Positions 36,377 through 47,701 are shown, counted from the stretch's first letter. The stretch: DNA of 64,000 nt from Lobosporangium transversale (GCF_002105155.1 NW_019029009.1:186001-250000), one strand, 5' to 3'. Translations and numbers: made by a program. The notes: generated by a model from the letters alone, not told the origin.

Positions 36377-36520
36377 GTGACTTCCCACACAAAAGGCTTC
36401 TTCAATACATTCTCCTTTATTCATCACATTCCTATCGAAACACCGAAGATCTAGAGCAGCTCTTTTGGCGGGGGAGACCTTGTATCTCATAGCTTTTGCG
36501 CCTATGTTCTAATGAAAGGT
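36377..36520 (+). pseudogene. Decayed relic of an F-box gene 5' end
   Basis: GTGAC.TC.CACACAAAA, TTCAATACATTC.CCT, ATTCATCACA..CC.ATCG and AGACCTT follow the order seen upstream of and into the F-box gene (33738-33890). No open frame remains. Confidence 0.4.
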
Positions 36521-36662
36521 TGCATTGCTGTCCGATTATAGGGATAAGGTACTGTTGCGGATATTGAAAGTCTCTATTTACTTTCTTTTTTTTTTTTTTT
36601 TTTTTAACTATTATTTATTTCATATCTCTTATTATATCTCGACTTTCTATCTTCCTCAAAAC

Positions 36663-37564
36663 TTAGTTATCTTCATTATCGTTGACGGGCAGCTTCAAGG
36701 CCAAGGATCGTTCTTTCAACGATTGAGGTAAGTACCAAACGGGCGTGCCTTTTAGGAATGATGATAAATCCTGAAGTCCTCCACTGACTAGACCATACCC
36801 TGCACCCAACATCAATGTATGTTTAGTACTCTGTCTCGGCAACTTGTCTATAATATTAATAAAAAAGAGATAAAAATAAAATAAAATAAAATAGAATAGT
36901 TAGGTTCCTGATACAATTCAAAATCACAAATATAATAACTGATGATCTAATTTCTTTTTTCCTTTCTTCCTCCACTTATTCCTGTTATATATATATTTAA
37001 AAAAGGTTCCTTACTAGCCGCTGAAAAGATGCCTCCTGATATGACTCCTGCCATCATTGAATTCAAAAAATCAGCTCCACCTCGATAAAAATCAGCACTT
37101 GCTTCCAATACTTCAAATAATCCCACAAGAACACCTGTCTTGGCCGAGTATACAGCTCCCTTTTTAAGGGCTCCAAATGCCATTCGATAGTTTTTCCGCT
37201 TATGGTAAAAATACCAGCCTTCCATATTCTTGGGTAACCGATGTGCATTCTCCGCTAGATATTGCATCCCTGCTTGACGTGATCCAATCACCCCTCCTAA
37301 TATAAATCCCCAAAAGGCTGCTGTTCCTGTTATCAATGTGATCCGTTTGATCGGCTCTAATCCTATCCGTGTCAACAATGGGTTCTTGGAGAGCGCTGTT
37401 GAAAAATCCGGTTGCTGTACTACCATGGTATTATAGTAATAATGTGGGCTCAACGTCCTAGCGGCTGCTGGTGAGGTATCTGTAGGAATAGAATGTGTAG
37501 AGATAGAAGAAGGGGGAGGAGATGAAGAAGGAGTTGACTCCTGGGTGGACGATGATGTGGTCAT
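36663..37564 (-). CDS. Tim17/Tim22/Tim23-like membrane protein, 244 aa
   Basis: Two exons, 37015-37564 and 36663-36847, joined in frame (SAANKLPRQSTKH at the junction). A Ser/Pro/Thr-rich N-terminus (residues 1-45) is followed by a Gly-rich hydrophobic domain: RITLITGTAAFWGFILGG, VIGSRQAGMQYLAENAHRLP, SAKTGVLVGLFEVLEASAD, MMAGVISGGIFSAANK and MLGAGYGLVSGGLQDL. Four such small-residue helices are typical of the Tim17 family (mitochondrial inner membrane translocase subunits and complex I assembly relatives such as TIMMDC1). A mitochondrial role is inferred. The start at 37564 is preferred over an in-frame upstream extension that runs back to the ELL stop, because that extension is Lys-rich and unlike the family. 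It follows ELL in the same direction, 252 bp apart. Confidence 0.65.
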
Positions 37565-37816
37565 AGTAAAGAAAATAAATGGAATGAATGTAGCAAATTG
37601 AAAGAGATCACTTAGTGAGTGGTTATAAAAATATATGCTGGCAGAACAAGCCACCTCTGCATTGCATTGAAAAGTGGTTCCTGAAATAAAATAAAAGAAA
37701 AAAAGAATGAAACAGGAAGAAAGCTGTTTATTACGTTTTTGTTTTTTATTATTTTTTTCTCTTCCTTTTCTTTTTGATCCATGGCTTTCTTTCTCGCTGT
37801 CTTCTCTTCTTAACAA

Positions 37817-40800
37817 TTAGCCATTACCTCCGCCTACAGAGATAGGATTGGACTGTGCAACTTTTTCTGCCTGTGCAGTACCTGCCTCCCACAAGGCCCG
37901 CTTCATTGTGTCAACCTCATGGTGAAGACTCTTATACCGCTCTGCCATCGTTCGGAGACTCATATGTTGGCTCTGCTCAGCTTTTGCTGCTGCTGCTTTT
38001 TCTGCACTCACGCCATTGCGGGGCTCACCTGTCCTACGTAATACTTTGCGATCCACAACATCTTCGCCGAACGCATCCTGCACCTTGCGCTTCAACTCTG
38101 CTTCCCGATCTGTCCCAATAGCACGCTCTAGCTCCGCACCGAGTCGATCAAATAGCTCCTTCTTCTTGTCAAGCCGCGCTTTAATCATCATCATCTCTTG
38201 GTATTTTGCTGTGAATTGCCGTGAGACTTCTTCAAACTCTGCCTGGGTCGAAATTGGCGGTACTGTAAAGGCTAATAGGACAAGAAAAAGTTGTAGGGAA
38301 AAAATGTGTCAATTTCTTTTTCTTTTTCTTTTTTGAACAGTAAAAGAACGTACACCAAATCATACACGACAATCATATCGATGGGATCAAAAAAGGAGCA
38401 GAGAGAATCAAGTAAGGCCTTACTCGGACTTTGAGGTTTTGGTGGTACTGTTACTCCAGAGCTGACTTTTGGGATTTTGTAGCCATTACCAATACCTCCT
38501 AATTCTTGGTTACTTGACCTCGCCTTTTTTACTGTCTCTGAGCCTCGTTTTACAGAAGATACAGTATTTCCATTACCGTTAATCGAAGGCCGCCGTCCTG
38601 CAATGATAGGTGACCCTATACCAACCGCGTTAGGTGTCCCTACTAATGCGGGTTTCGTAGTGCTGGAAGGGGTAGACACTCCTTTTGTGCTATGATTTGC
38701 TACGTTTTCCAATATTGCTGCCGCTGCTGATTGACGGCTGGATTTACTAGAACCTTTTGTTGATGTACCCTTTTTTTTGGTCAGAGTTTGTCCTGGTATT
38801 GGTGATTTTTTTGCTGAAGTTTTCTTTTGTGTTGCTGTGGGCGGCTTCAGTAGCGGATTACCACCGGCCATCCTCCCATTATCAAGTCCTTCTGATTCTG
38901 ATCCTCCTCCACCTCCTCCCGCCCACCGTTTCGAGTTGGGAGTTTCCATGTTTCCAACAATGTGATATCCTTCTGCCACTTGAGGTGGACTCGTCCGCCT
39001 CGCCTTTTCTTCTGAAAGGATATCCCGTTCTGGTGCATCTAATCCAAGTCCCAACTTGTCAAACGCAGCGCTGGCGTTCTTTACCACAATTTGCCGCTCC
39101 TTTGCTGAGTAGCTTTTCCAATCGTAAATCTTTACTTCCTTGTACGTTTCCGGTTTCAAAACGTATCGCCCTGAAGAAGATAGATTGGCCACCTTGAGGA
39201 AGCAAATGATAGCAACAATAAATAAAAAAGTTAGTTCATATTAGTCAATAACTTTTTTTTTTTTTTTTTTTTTTTGATTTTTTTTTATAAAATAAAAGTA
39301 ACTCTTAGATCTCCCGCTTACAATTGATAAAATGGACTGTAGGTCGTCATGTCCAACTCTCAGGATCTTGAGTAATTCCTTTTCCTCTGTGCCTTTCGAC
39401 TGCAGGGCTAATAACTGTACGACACGAGTCTTCAATGGCACTATCGTGCCTGCTGTAGCTGTTGTACTTGCGGGTACTGTTGATGCTGATATTGTCGATG
39501 TTGCTGTACCTGCTGTAGCTATTGTTGATGAAGTCAATGGCGATTGTGGACGCCGTACTGGGGCGGCTGTTTTTTTCACTACAATGAAATTATTGCAAGG
39601 TCAGTAGTCTTATTTTCATGGCCATCAATGCATTTTCTTCTTTGAATTTCTTCTGTTGATTTTGATTCACTTTTGAAGGCGATCCGAGATGTACGGGCAA
39701 AGCCGATGACGCATAGCGGGAGAGATATGACACTTACAGTCCTTGGCGTCAATAATTTGAGTACTGTTACATGCGCCGCACATAAAATCACGATATTGGG
39801 TTTCGATTGGCCGATGAATGCGACACAAAGAGAGGGATAGAGAAGCAAGTGATCGACGTTGAGGATGAGAAATGTTTTGGTTGATTCAATTTACCCAGCA
39901 TCCATCAACAAGGAAAAAAAAAAGCGTTTTGATCGATCAGCCAAGCTTCGACAAACAAATTTCGTTGAAGTCAACAGATAGCCACGGGGAACTGATAACA
40001 ACATTAACAGAAACAAACATATTAAAATCCAATGTTGCCATCTTACGTTCTCACGGGCTCATGTTTGGTTGCTTTCTTGTGAACTTTCTTTACATGAGTC
40101 CTTTGGATAGCACATTTTGCAGTCAAATCGCCAACCAGATCCAATTGCTTTGTTCCAAACTTCATCTTGTACACTTCAATGTCTTTGAGAGGCCCCGATT
40201 GTCCCATGTGCGTAAAATCATGCGCAGTTCCTCCCACAAGCAATTTCTAGAGAACAAAAAAAAAAAAATACTCGTAGAAAATTTAATGTTGGCTCTTCTT
40301 CCGTACTTCTTCAATCACGTCAACAAAGGGATAGTTTTCCTTATTGTCTATGAATAGAGCCCTATCCACTCCCTTCCCACACAAATGGATGAGTGATAAT
40401 CATCATAACAATGAATCAGGGCTCGCAAAACTTCCAAGAGAAGAAAGGAGCACGGCAGATATTTAGCCTTTCGTTTCAGCTTGCTTGCCACTCCCTGTGC
40501 CTACATGTACCTGGCTCATTCATACCCTAAATGAGCAACAATTGCTTACACAGCACATCAATGCGATCCCTAAATGGACATTTTCCGGCTCCATCACTTC
40601 ATTTGAATCCTTTTGAAATAAAAGACACTATGATATTGTGAACAGAAGGAGCATAAGAAATAAAAGTAAAAAAAAAAAAAAAAAAACTTACAAATTGGTT
40701 CATGTCAATTTGAATGGATTCATTGCCATTGAGGATCTCTTCTAGAACCTCTTCTGAAAGCTTGAGTTCCATGATCTGCCTCCGTGGTTGGGCGGCGTTT

Positions 40801-40832
40801 ACCACATAGTGATCATTGTGGTTGACCGGCAT
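37817..40832 (-). CDS. ELL: RNA polymerase II elongation factor ELL family, 635 aa
   Basis: Seven exons join in frame: 40692-40832, 40550-40609, 40047-40246, 39738-39763 (26 bp), 39322-39578, 38424-39192 and 37817-38271. ELL suppresses pausing of Pol II and is part of super-elongation complexes. The N-terminal domain runs from MELKLSEEVLEEIL through KQLDLVGDLTAKCAIQR. Then comes LKTRVVQLLALQSKGTEEKE (compare the family's RV.HLLAL...) and LQSILSIVANLSS with YVLKPETYKEVKIYDW. A basic Ser/Thr/Pro-rich linker follows. The C-terminal occludin-homology coiled coil starts TQAEFEEVSRQFTAKYQEM and runs through a Lys/Glu-rich helix to HEVDTMKRALWEAG. The second, 60-bp exon is the least certain join. 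The gene is absent from budding yeasts, as I recall, so its presence fits an early-diverging or filamentous fungus. Confidence 0.8.
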
Positions 40833-42013
40833 GGTGGCGGTAGGCAAGTCTTGCCACTATTTTTTCTTTTTTTCTTTCTTTATCCCCTAGAATTCGCTGG
40901 CTATAGTTCTATTTTTTGTCTAGTCTACTTTTTTTTCTTCTTTGATGTCAAGTCGAGAAAGACAAAAGGTGAAGTTATGGATTTTGAGAAAAGAGAATTG
41001 ATGTGTTGGACAAAAGGTAAAAGCTTAAAAAAAAAAAAAAAAAAGACGGGTGCAAGCCGAGACAAGAACTGTCTATGTGAAAGGGTGGGGGGTGTGAAAG
41101 GAGCGAGAGGTGAGGGCAAGGATAAGTTGCGATTGTTGTTGCTTATGAGGTCTTGAGAGTGTAACAATGAAGGGTCGATGGCATGTGTAGACTGTTTTTC
41201 AAATGGCAGCAAGTTAAAAAGTCTGAAGAAATTGATGAAAGGAAAAAAGAGAAAGAAAGGAAAGAGCAGCGTCTGAGTGAGAGAAGAGGTAAAAATAAAA
41301 TAAAACAAGAAGTAAAATTAATTATTAATTTTTCTTAATCAATATGAAGAAATAGAAGGAAATGAATGGGAATGAATGAGAGGAATGGAATGAAAGCGAA
41401 AAAGGGATGTAGAGTAGAAAAAGACAAAGGGCTAAAAAAAAAAAAAAAAGGTCTGAGGGGTGACCATTCCAGGTGACAGATTGGTAAAGATAGAACAAGT
41501 AAACAAGCCATAGACTCAGGGACTGAGGACTAGGGACTGGAACTGGGACTTTAAGTGGACAGTGATAAATGACATTGCCATTGAGACAACCTCCCTCGCT
41601 CACAAGCCAAAGCCATCAAGCAGTGTACAAAATCCTTTTTTTACTTGCTCCCATGTCCCGTAATCTTTTGCTGTGTATTCCACACTATTCCACACACGCA
41701 CTCCGTCTCATTCCGTGGAACATGTACACGTTGTAGACCTGTTCCAAACACCACATGGGAAACCTGTGGAGGAACATGCAAAATAAAATACCCTGACATG
41801 CTCATGGTCGGACAAACAGCTCTCACCGTGCTTTTGTTTTTCTTCTTTCCCTTTTTGCTCACACAGATCGCTTGCAGACATTTTTTTTTTCTTTATACTT
41901 TTTCTGTATTACTTTGTCAGTCATTAGTTACTACAGTACACAATGCTATTTTACATTCATACATTCATCTTCCCCTCTTCTTCCTCTTTTTCTTTTTTTT
42001 TTGTAATGATTTG
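40833..42013. other. Intergenic between ELL and CK2 alpha
   Basis: 1.2 kb with no supportable gene. It contains A/T runs (41024-41044, 41434-41448, 41880-41892) and probably the ELL promoter on the left and CK2 alpha 3' sequence on the right. Confidence 0.5.
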
Positions 42014-42171
42014 TCAAGAAAGCAACTCGCTCCAGTCTTCTGCATCAGATGAATCAGTCGTCGTCAATGATCCCTCTACCGCTAAGTTGGCTCTAGCCTT
42101 AACAGGATCAAAGTATGAATGCTCCATTGCCTCTGACGCCGTCAGTCGCTCCTAAAAACACATTTCAATTC

Positions 42172-42202
<31 letters not shown>

Positions 42203-42910
42203 AGTGCGATACGCCACAAGATACATACAGTGTTCAATTACTTTGTATCAAATGCTCCATGGCTGATATGATAGTACTGTGTAATATGAGAAGTTCTCTT
42301 ACTTGGTGATCATATCGAAGAAGTTTGTCTAGCAGATCCAGTGCATCCCTCGAAACAAGATGCTGATTCTCTGGCGTGATAAAGGTCTGCCATGGTGATC
42401 GAGGAAGGTACTCATTGAGGGCTTCATGATTTTCCTCCAGCTCCAATGCATATTTGTCCAAGTATTTGAACAGCTCTTCCGATCCTAATACTTCTGCAAT
42501 CTTGACAAGTTGGTCATTGTTATCAGATCCTCGGAAAAACGGCTCTTTTTGAAAGATCTGTCCAGTTATAAAATAATAATAATTGTGAATATGAAGATAC
42601 AGGAATTTTTCAATATTTTGCCAAGAAGGAAAGCAATAAAAAAAACAAAAAAATCCAAAGTGCCTTACCAGCCCTGCAAGCATGGCACCAAGGCTCCACA
42701 TATCGAGTGAATAGTCATAATCCTGCAGATCCACTAACAGCTCAGGTCCTTTCCAGTAGCGAGATGCAACACGAACATTGTATAGAGTCCCTGGATGGTA
42801 AAACTCTGCAAGACCCCAGTCAATCAGTCTAAGCTATTAATCATATAGTAATTTCACAAATGCTTTTTAGACTTTTAAAAAAATGATATCATTTATCAAC
42901 AGCGATCATT

Positions 42911-42941
<31 letters not shown>

Positions 42942-44054
42942 CCTTCCTTACTTTTCTCTTTCGATGATCAATCATGACATTATGGGGTTTGAGGTCTCGG
43001 TGCATGATGCCCATAGAATGACAATATTCTAAAGCCTATAAAAAAGAATAGACATCAGATCAGTGATTAGTCCATATGATTTAGCTTTATAAAGGCCTTA
43101 TGCCATCTAAACATGCCCTGCCTTCCTTATAGATGCATATACAACGCACCTTTAAGAGCTCCATCATATAATATCGCACATCAAAATCCCGAAATTTAGG
43201 GTAGAGTGTCCTGAAATCGTCGTTCTCAATATACTCAAATATCAAAGAAGGTGTTTTAGCCTAGTATCAAAAAACAAATAAAAAATTAATTAATTATGAT
43301 TACCGTAAGCAAGATGTAACACCATTTTAGACTAACTGTGTAACAATATGATTCATCCGTCAATCCCCCGTTCCATCCTCATCTTCTAAAAGAATCCAGT
43401 CCTTATAATTTACCTGTGGATCGCGAACTACGTCAAGTAATCGAATAATATTAGGTCCACTATGGAGATTTTCCAAAATTTTGATCTCACGCTTGATTTT
43501 TTTCTTTTTGATGGGTTTGAGGACTTTGATACAGCGTTTCTCTCCTGTAGTGATGTCGATGCCTTCAAAGACCTCAGAGTACTTGCCTCGACCAACTTTA
43601 CGAATAATCTCGTAATTATCCTGAATCCTAAGAAGCAATGATACATACGTAATGAACAAACTTATTAATTCTCTACACTACAATAAGAATAAGAATAAGA
43701 CGGAGAACGCAAGACAGCTTAAAGATCTTTGCTTATGTGGCTGCCATGAATGGAGCGTTGCTGTTGGTCAGAGAGCCCCTCTTTGCCAAACCACAAATCA
43801 CTGCATCTGAAGAAATAAAGTAAATCTTGTAGTTTGGCAATATCATTCTTAATGTAAGATGGAGGAGCAGCAACCTGTTGCTAGAACTTTCCAAGTTTAG
43901 ATTTGTATCTTTTTCTTTTTTTTTTTCCTTCAACAAAAAAAACCTACCCCCACTGCAACGAGAAACTTTCATAGTCCCAATAGTCCCGCCCTAGCTTCTC
44001 ATTGGCATCAGCATGGACTCGGGCTACGCTATTGGGAAGTTTAACCTTATTCAT
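42014..44054 (-). CDS. CKA1: Casein kinase 2 catalytic subunit alpha, 357 aa
   Basis: Seven exons join in frame: 43948-44054, 43414-43627, 43150-43260, 42952-43035, 42669-42833, 42303-42557 and 42014-42151. A Ser/Thr kinase that phosphorylates acidic sites in nucleus and cytosol. Seen: the N-terminal [13 protein letters not shown], Gly loop [12 protein letters not shown], catalytic Lys in [17 protein letters not shown] (also the basic CK2 cluster that binds substrate and heparin), catalytic loop [15 protein letters not shown] in place of the general DFG (a CK2 hallmark), activation segment [38 protein letters not shown] and [14 protein letters not shown]. Length matches the family (about 330-390). 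The C-terminus is acidic and Ser/Thr-rich. It shares a short upstream region with the divergent gene at 44544. Confidence 0.95.
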
Positions 44055-44543
44055 AGTCTATGGAAAGGGTCCAATGGCAATCTAAGCAGCAGCTTTTCTT
44101 TTGTAGAAATTAATAGCCCGAGGGTTTATGTCAAAGGCCGTCAGAACGATTAAAAATTTAATATGGAAAGGATAAACAGGATAAACAGAATGGATAGGAG
44201 ATAAGAAAGGCCAGAAAAGAAGGAAAAAGAAAAAAGAAAGGAAGATAAAGGATATCAAGTAAAAGATTATGAGGGCGATTGGGAGTGAAAGAAAGAGTGA
44301 GAGTGAAAGAAAGAGTGAGAGTGAAGAGAGAGAAAGTAAAGAGTAAGGAGTGTGAAGAACATGGAGTAAGCAGAAATTTTTCTATTTTGTCAAAAATGGC
44401 TCTCAATGAGTACAGTGCAATGGCAGCCCAAGTTACGTCACCGAAGCAAAAAGGAGGCGCGGCTTGAGTTAATTTCGCGTGAGGCGCGTTCGGTAGAATC
44501 ATGCTAGTTCTTTCGCCGATGCCGTAATAACTGGTATCTCATA
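44055..44543. promoter_or_regulatory. Divergent promoter region between CK2 alpha and an unknown gene
   Basis: 489 bp between two outward-facing starts. Contains a GAGTGAAAGAA(A/G) repeat (44283-44325) and A/G-rich sequence. The promoter function is inferred from position. Confidence 0.4.
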
Positions 44544-45593
44544 ATGACAGCTTCAGTCCCAATGGGCACAGTGGGCCAGCCATTGGTCGATGTTAGTCGC
44601 TTCTTTCATTTGGTTGATGGTCGACATTGGGCCTCTGTTGAGCTTTTTTTCAAACATCGTGATCCAAACTCTTATTACAGCAGCCTTAACATCATTAGAG
44701 ACAGTACACTCGCTGATGAAAACCTAAAGAAACAGGCTAGAAAGATACTAAAGTGTTCTTTGTATACCAATTTCAACACTACCTTTACTGCTCTTTTAGA
44801 GAAAGATCAACAAAATGCTGTGCGTTCATCTGTGCGAGGTCTTTATTTGGGCGTTACCAATGGTTTAAACACTAAACGGGTACCAGCACAAAAGATATCC
44901 AAAGGTTCATTTGTGGTTTATTGCTTCTACATGCATGAATATTTATATCTTCGCTCACAGGGCTTAGTAACCTAATAATGTTCTCATCCGACGCGTACAT
45001 GCTTTCGCTAGAGCGGGAACTGAAGCGCAAAAGGAACAGCACTGGTGCAATAGTAGCGGAAGCAGAAGTGGGTACGTTTTTTTCTTTCTTTTTCTTTTTT
45101 TCTTACTGTTAGCGTTTAGAATTCGCGAAAGTCCTAAAATATGGATTTGAATTACTATATCGAAAGTAGCAAGAGATTCAAACCAACCCTGAAGTGTCCT
45201 CCAGCAGCTCCAGTTCCGCTTTGCACTTTCTTCCCAAAAGCTCTACAGCAGCACTACCAACTTTAGCTGAAGAGAAGAGTATCGCCAAGTGCAGGAACTC
45301 GACTATCATGGAGCCATGGCGGTCGGTTAACGAGCAGCTCTTAGAAAAGGCATGTTCACTTTAGAGGAAGCATAATAATACACAACATTTGTAGCCAAAG
45401 TCATTTATGGAAAAGTGGCTGCATGTCTGATTATTTAAATTTTATTCTTCTCTAGATCAAAGATGGAAACGCGACGTTGCCCGAGGAGTGGCCGAAAAAC
45501 TTGACCGGCTTCCACGAAATGCTTTACAAATTTATTGAGAGCAAAGTTCAGAGCGACGGGCCCATGCCTAAGCTGCTAGAGAAAGATATATAG
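44544..45593 (+). CDS. Unrecognised spliced gene, about 261 aa
   Basis: Best model: 44544-44904, 44961-45071, 45174-45349 and 45456-45593 (stop TAG). The first part reads VDVSRFFHLVDGRHWASVEL and LYTNFNTTFTALLEKDQQNA, the second MLSLERELKRKRNSTGA, the third has a Ser run then KSIAKCRNSTIMEPWRSVNE, and the last is LPEEWPKNLTGFHEMLYKFI to MPKLLEKDI. The join 44904/44961 uses a weak donor (AAAG|GTTCAT); without it the first frame would stop at 44973 and a second gene would start at 44977. The 45349/45456 intron has a GC donor (AAG|GCATGT). The protein is soluble, charged and without a known domain. A related fragment downstream (45703-45961) may be a lost 3' exon. Domain-poor duplicated genes of this sort are often lineage-specific or transposon-derived. 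Confidence 0.5.
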
Positions 45594-45702
45594 TAAGACT
45601 ATGGAGATACTCCTTGCCTCTCTGCGTGTATGTTTTTTTTTGAAGATATTTTTATGAGCAATATTTACGATGTCATTAATCTTACTATCCCTTGGACCGT
45701 AG

Positions 45703-45961
45703 AGTGGGCAAATTTGCCCATTTAGCTTTCATCGACTCATGCGCAGGCCAGTTCCAGTTCCTACGAGAAGAAAACAGCCGGCTATTGGATTGTTGCCACC
45801 CAGCATGCAGAGATGATACTACAGAAATAAGACATATGGAGAAGAGCGAGGTGCAAAGACTTTATAAAGGCTATTCTTTGAGTGACGCCTCCTTTATCTT
45901 TTCTTCTCTTTGCATTCGGCTTACAGTTAAGATTATACACGTCGGGGTACTAGAACTTTAG
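45703..45961 (+). pseudogene. Coding-like fragment, possible lost 3' exon of the preceding gene
   Basis: An open frame reading GKFAHLAFIDSCAGQFQFLR, EENSRLLDC and so on to a stop at 45959-45961, two bases before the palindrome. Splicing it to the donor at 45593 would create a stop codon, so it looks inactivated. A diverged copy in the same orientation lies at 53621-53725, beyond the palindrome. Confidence 0.4.
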
Positions 45962-46146
45962 CTAGCTGTGAGAGGTTACATTGAAGTACTATACGATTCT
46001 TTACCACTCACTCATATATGTCAATACACATTTGTTTATTGATAAACGCTAGATGCAGGGACAGACATAAAATAATGCGTGCGTTTGTTTGTTTCTTTTC
46101 TTCTTTTCATTTTTTCTTTTCATTTGCTCCTTTTTCCTTTTCTCTT

Positions 46147-46488
46147 TTAAGCCGCACGGCATCGGACACTCTGGACAGTGTCTGGGAACGTGCCACAGAA
46201 GTTGCGGTATCCAGCAGAGTCGATCGTCGCAATGTAGTCGCTACTGCATCCATCAGACTTGTAAATATCGCAGGTCACACCTCGTCTGGTGATGGCAGAG
46301 CAGGCGCCAAAATCAGGCCAGTTTTGGCAAGAGTTCATGGCACCGACATTGAGATAGTTCAGAGTGCAGTCTCGGCCACGGTACAGAGCAATCTCGCCAT
46401 CATCTGGAGGAGCACTCGAGTGGCTGCAGTCGGCCTTGACAACGGCAGCGAAGGCAATGAGGCCAAGAGTGAGGAGAGAGAAACGCAT
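46147..46488 (-). CDS. Small secreted 8-cysteine protein, copy 1, 113 aa
   Basis: An intronless gene in the left arm. Residues 1-19 form a signal peptide (MRFSLLTLGLIAFAAVVKA, cleavage likely before DCSH). The mature 94 residues hold eight Cys (in SDC/RDC/NSC/GAC/VTC/DGC/NFC/VRC contexts), enough for four disulfides. Two similar halves, IALYRGRDCT.NYL and CDIYKSDGCSSDYI, look like a repeated beta-strand motif and could be a beta/gamma-crystallin-like or other small secreted fold; that is a guess. Likely exported to the wall or medium; such proteins in fungi are often effectors, antimicrobials or wall proteins. TATA box at 46587-46594. The twin at 51698-52039 has the same protein sequence. Confidence 0.85.
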   Translation of the reverse strand: MRFSLLTLGLIAFAAVVKADCSHSSAPPDDGEIALYRGRDCTLNYLNVGAMNSCQNWPDFGACSAITRRGVTCDIYKSDGCSSDYIATIDSAGYRNFCGTFPDTVQSVRCRAA

Positions 46489-46586
46489 GGCTGTTGTTGT
46501 TGTTGTTGTTGTTGTTGTGATGAGCTTGTTGTAGTAGTGGTTGTTGTGGGAGATGATGAGGAGAAAAACACAGAGGGGTCGAAGGG

Positions 46587-46594
46587 TATTTATA
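46587..46594 (-). promoter_or_regulatory. TATA box of secreted-protein gene copy 1
   Basis: TATAAATA on the minus strand, about 99-106 bp upstream of the start codon, mirrored exactly at 51592-51599. Confidence 0.65.
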
Positions 46595-47596
46595 TAGAAC
46601 CGACATCAGCTTGGAAGGCATAGATCACTGACAGATAGATAGGGCCTTGACCACCGCGATCCCCACTTCCACATTAGTCAATCGACACGCTGCTTTTTCA
46701 GTAGCAGCTATAATTGGCCAGGGACAGCCTTGAGTATCTCCAGTAATAATGAACACGCCCACGTAGAGCCATGTACAGTGGTCACTGGTTCAGTACCATT
46801 CAATAGTAGTCAACGTCTAGTGTATGTGTAAACAATAGCCATGATTAATGCGTAACAATGCATTCCCGGCTGTGAAATTCTACATATCCAATAAGATCGG
46901 CTGTTCTCTCTCAGGCTTGTCATCCTCTCACTACCCTCTCTCTTAGTATCGGCGGTATTCTCTTGATGTGATGGTGATCGAGCTATTTACCCCTTGATGC
47001 ATCGACTGACGCCGCTTAGATAGGGTGTTTTTGCTGTATTGCATCAAGGCAATTTCCCCCTTTATTATGCTATGTCAGTCTGGCGTTTGTTCATTTGGCT
47101 TTTAGCAGTAATAGACGACACACTGGTTGATAGTCCAATAGGAGAGCCACATTTTTTTACCATTGGTTACAAAGGTAACATGTCAGTAGGAACCTGCATG
47201 AGAGGCCTACATTTGTTTCTTAGCCAGCGTCTTCACTATCGATGGGATGCATTATGCATTGAGTCAATGTCTTTTTATTGTTTTATTTATTCTATACAGC
47301 GATAATGCGATTCGAATTCCGCTTAATGAATCGTTTACATCGCTTTTCTATTACCTTGATGATCTGTTTGTGTGGATTTTGTCTTGTTATTTGTGTTGTA
47401 TCAACAGAAGAATGTGTGTCGATTTTTGTTTATACGGCCTGGTGTGAACAAAATGTTTGCATGCCCTGGTACGAATAATACGTAAAAACGGTTTTGTATT
47501 ACCATTCTTAACTCTACTTATTTTAGAGTTGGTCGTTTTTTATTCTGTAAGCATTGCCCTAAAATACGTATTGTACATGTCAATACGCCCAATACG

Positions 47597-47628
<32 letters not shown>

Positions 47629-47632
47629 CACG

Positions 47633-47701
47633 CTAAACCTCAAAGTCGACGACTCCTTGATGTGCGTAATAGGGCCGATATTGCATTTCAAAGCTGTTTC
47701 T
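47633..47701 (-). pseudogene. 3'-end relic of gene family X (left, minus strand)
   Basis: Reads SFEMQYRPYYAHQGVVDFEV then a stop at 47633-47635. It matches the C-terminus at 50326-50568 (SSKLQGQPYYANQGVIDFEK, stop), in inverted orientation. The match starts right where the perfect arm ends. Confidence 0.55.

Larger units (their letters stand above)
35387..36662. other. Intergenic with repeat and gene relics
   Basis: Holds a dispersed repeat copy (35635-35850), a short inverted pair GGTTGGTGGCG/CGCCACCAATT (35795-35873), an F-box 5' relic (36377-36520) and a T-run (36582-36605). No intact gene seen. Confidence 0.5.
45963..47600 (+). repeat. Left arm of 1,638-bp palindrome
   Basis: Reverse complement of 50586-52223. 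The arms are exactly equal in length and every open frame inside translates identically in both, so there are no indels and few or no substitutions. The outer end is TA|GCTGTGAG with the mirror on the other side. The inner end is CGCAAT followed by a T-run. Confidence 0.95.

Noticed and set aside
46018-46623. 201-codon frame opposite the secreted-protein gene (mirrored at 51563-52168)
   Set aside because: Antisense to a gene with a clear signal peptide, TATA box and Cys pattern; contains poly-Cys and poly-Val from the CAA tract.
47039-47305. 88-codon frame inside the palindrome arm
   Set aside because: No signal, domain or splice context; its twin is due only to the duplication.
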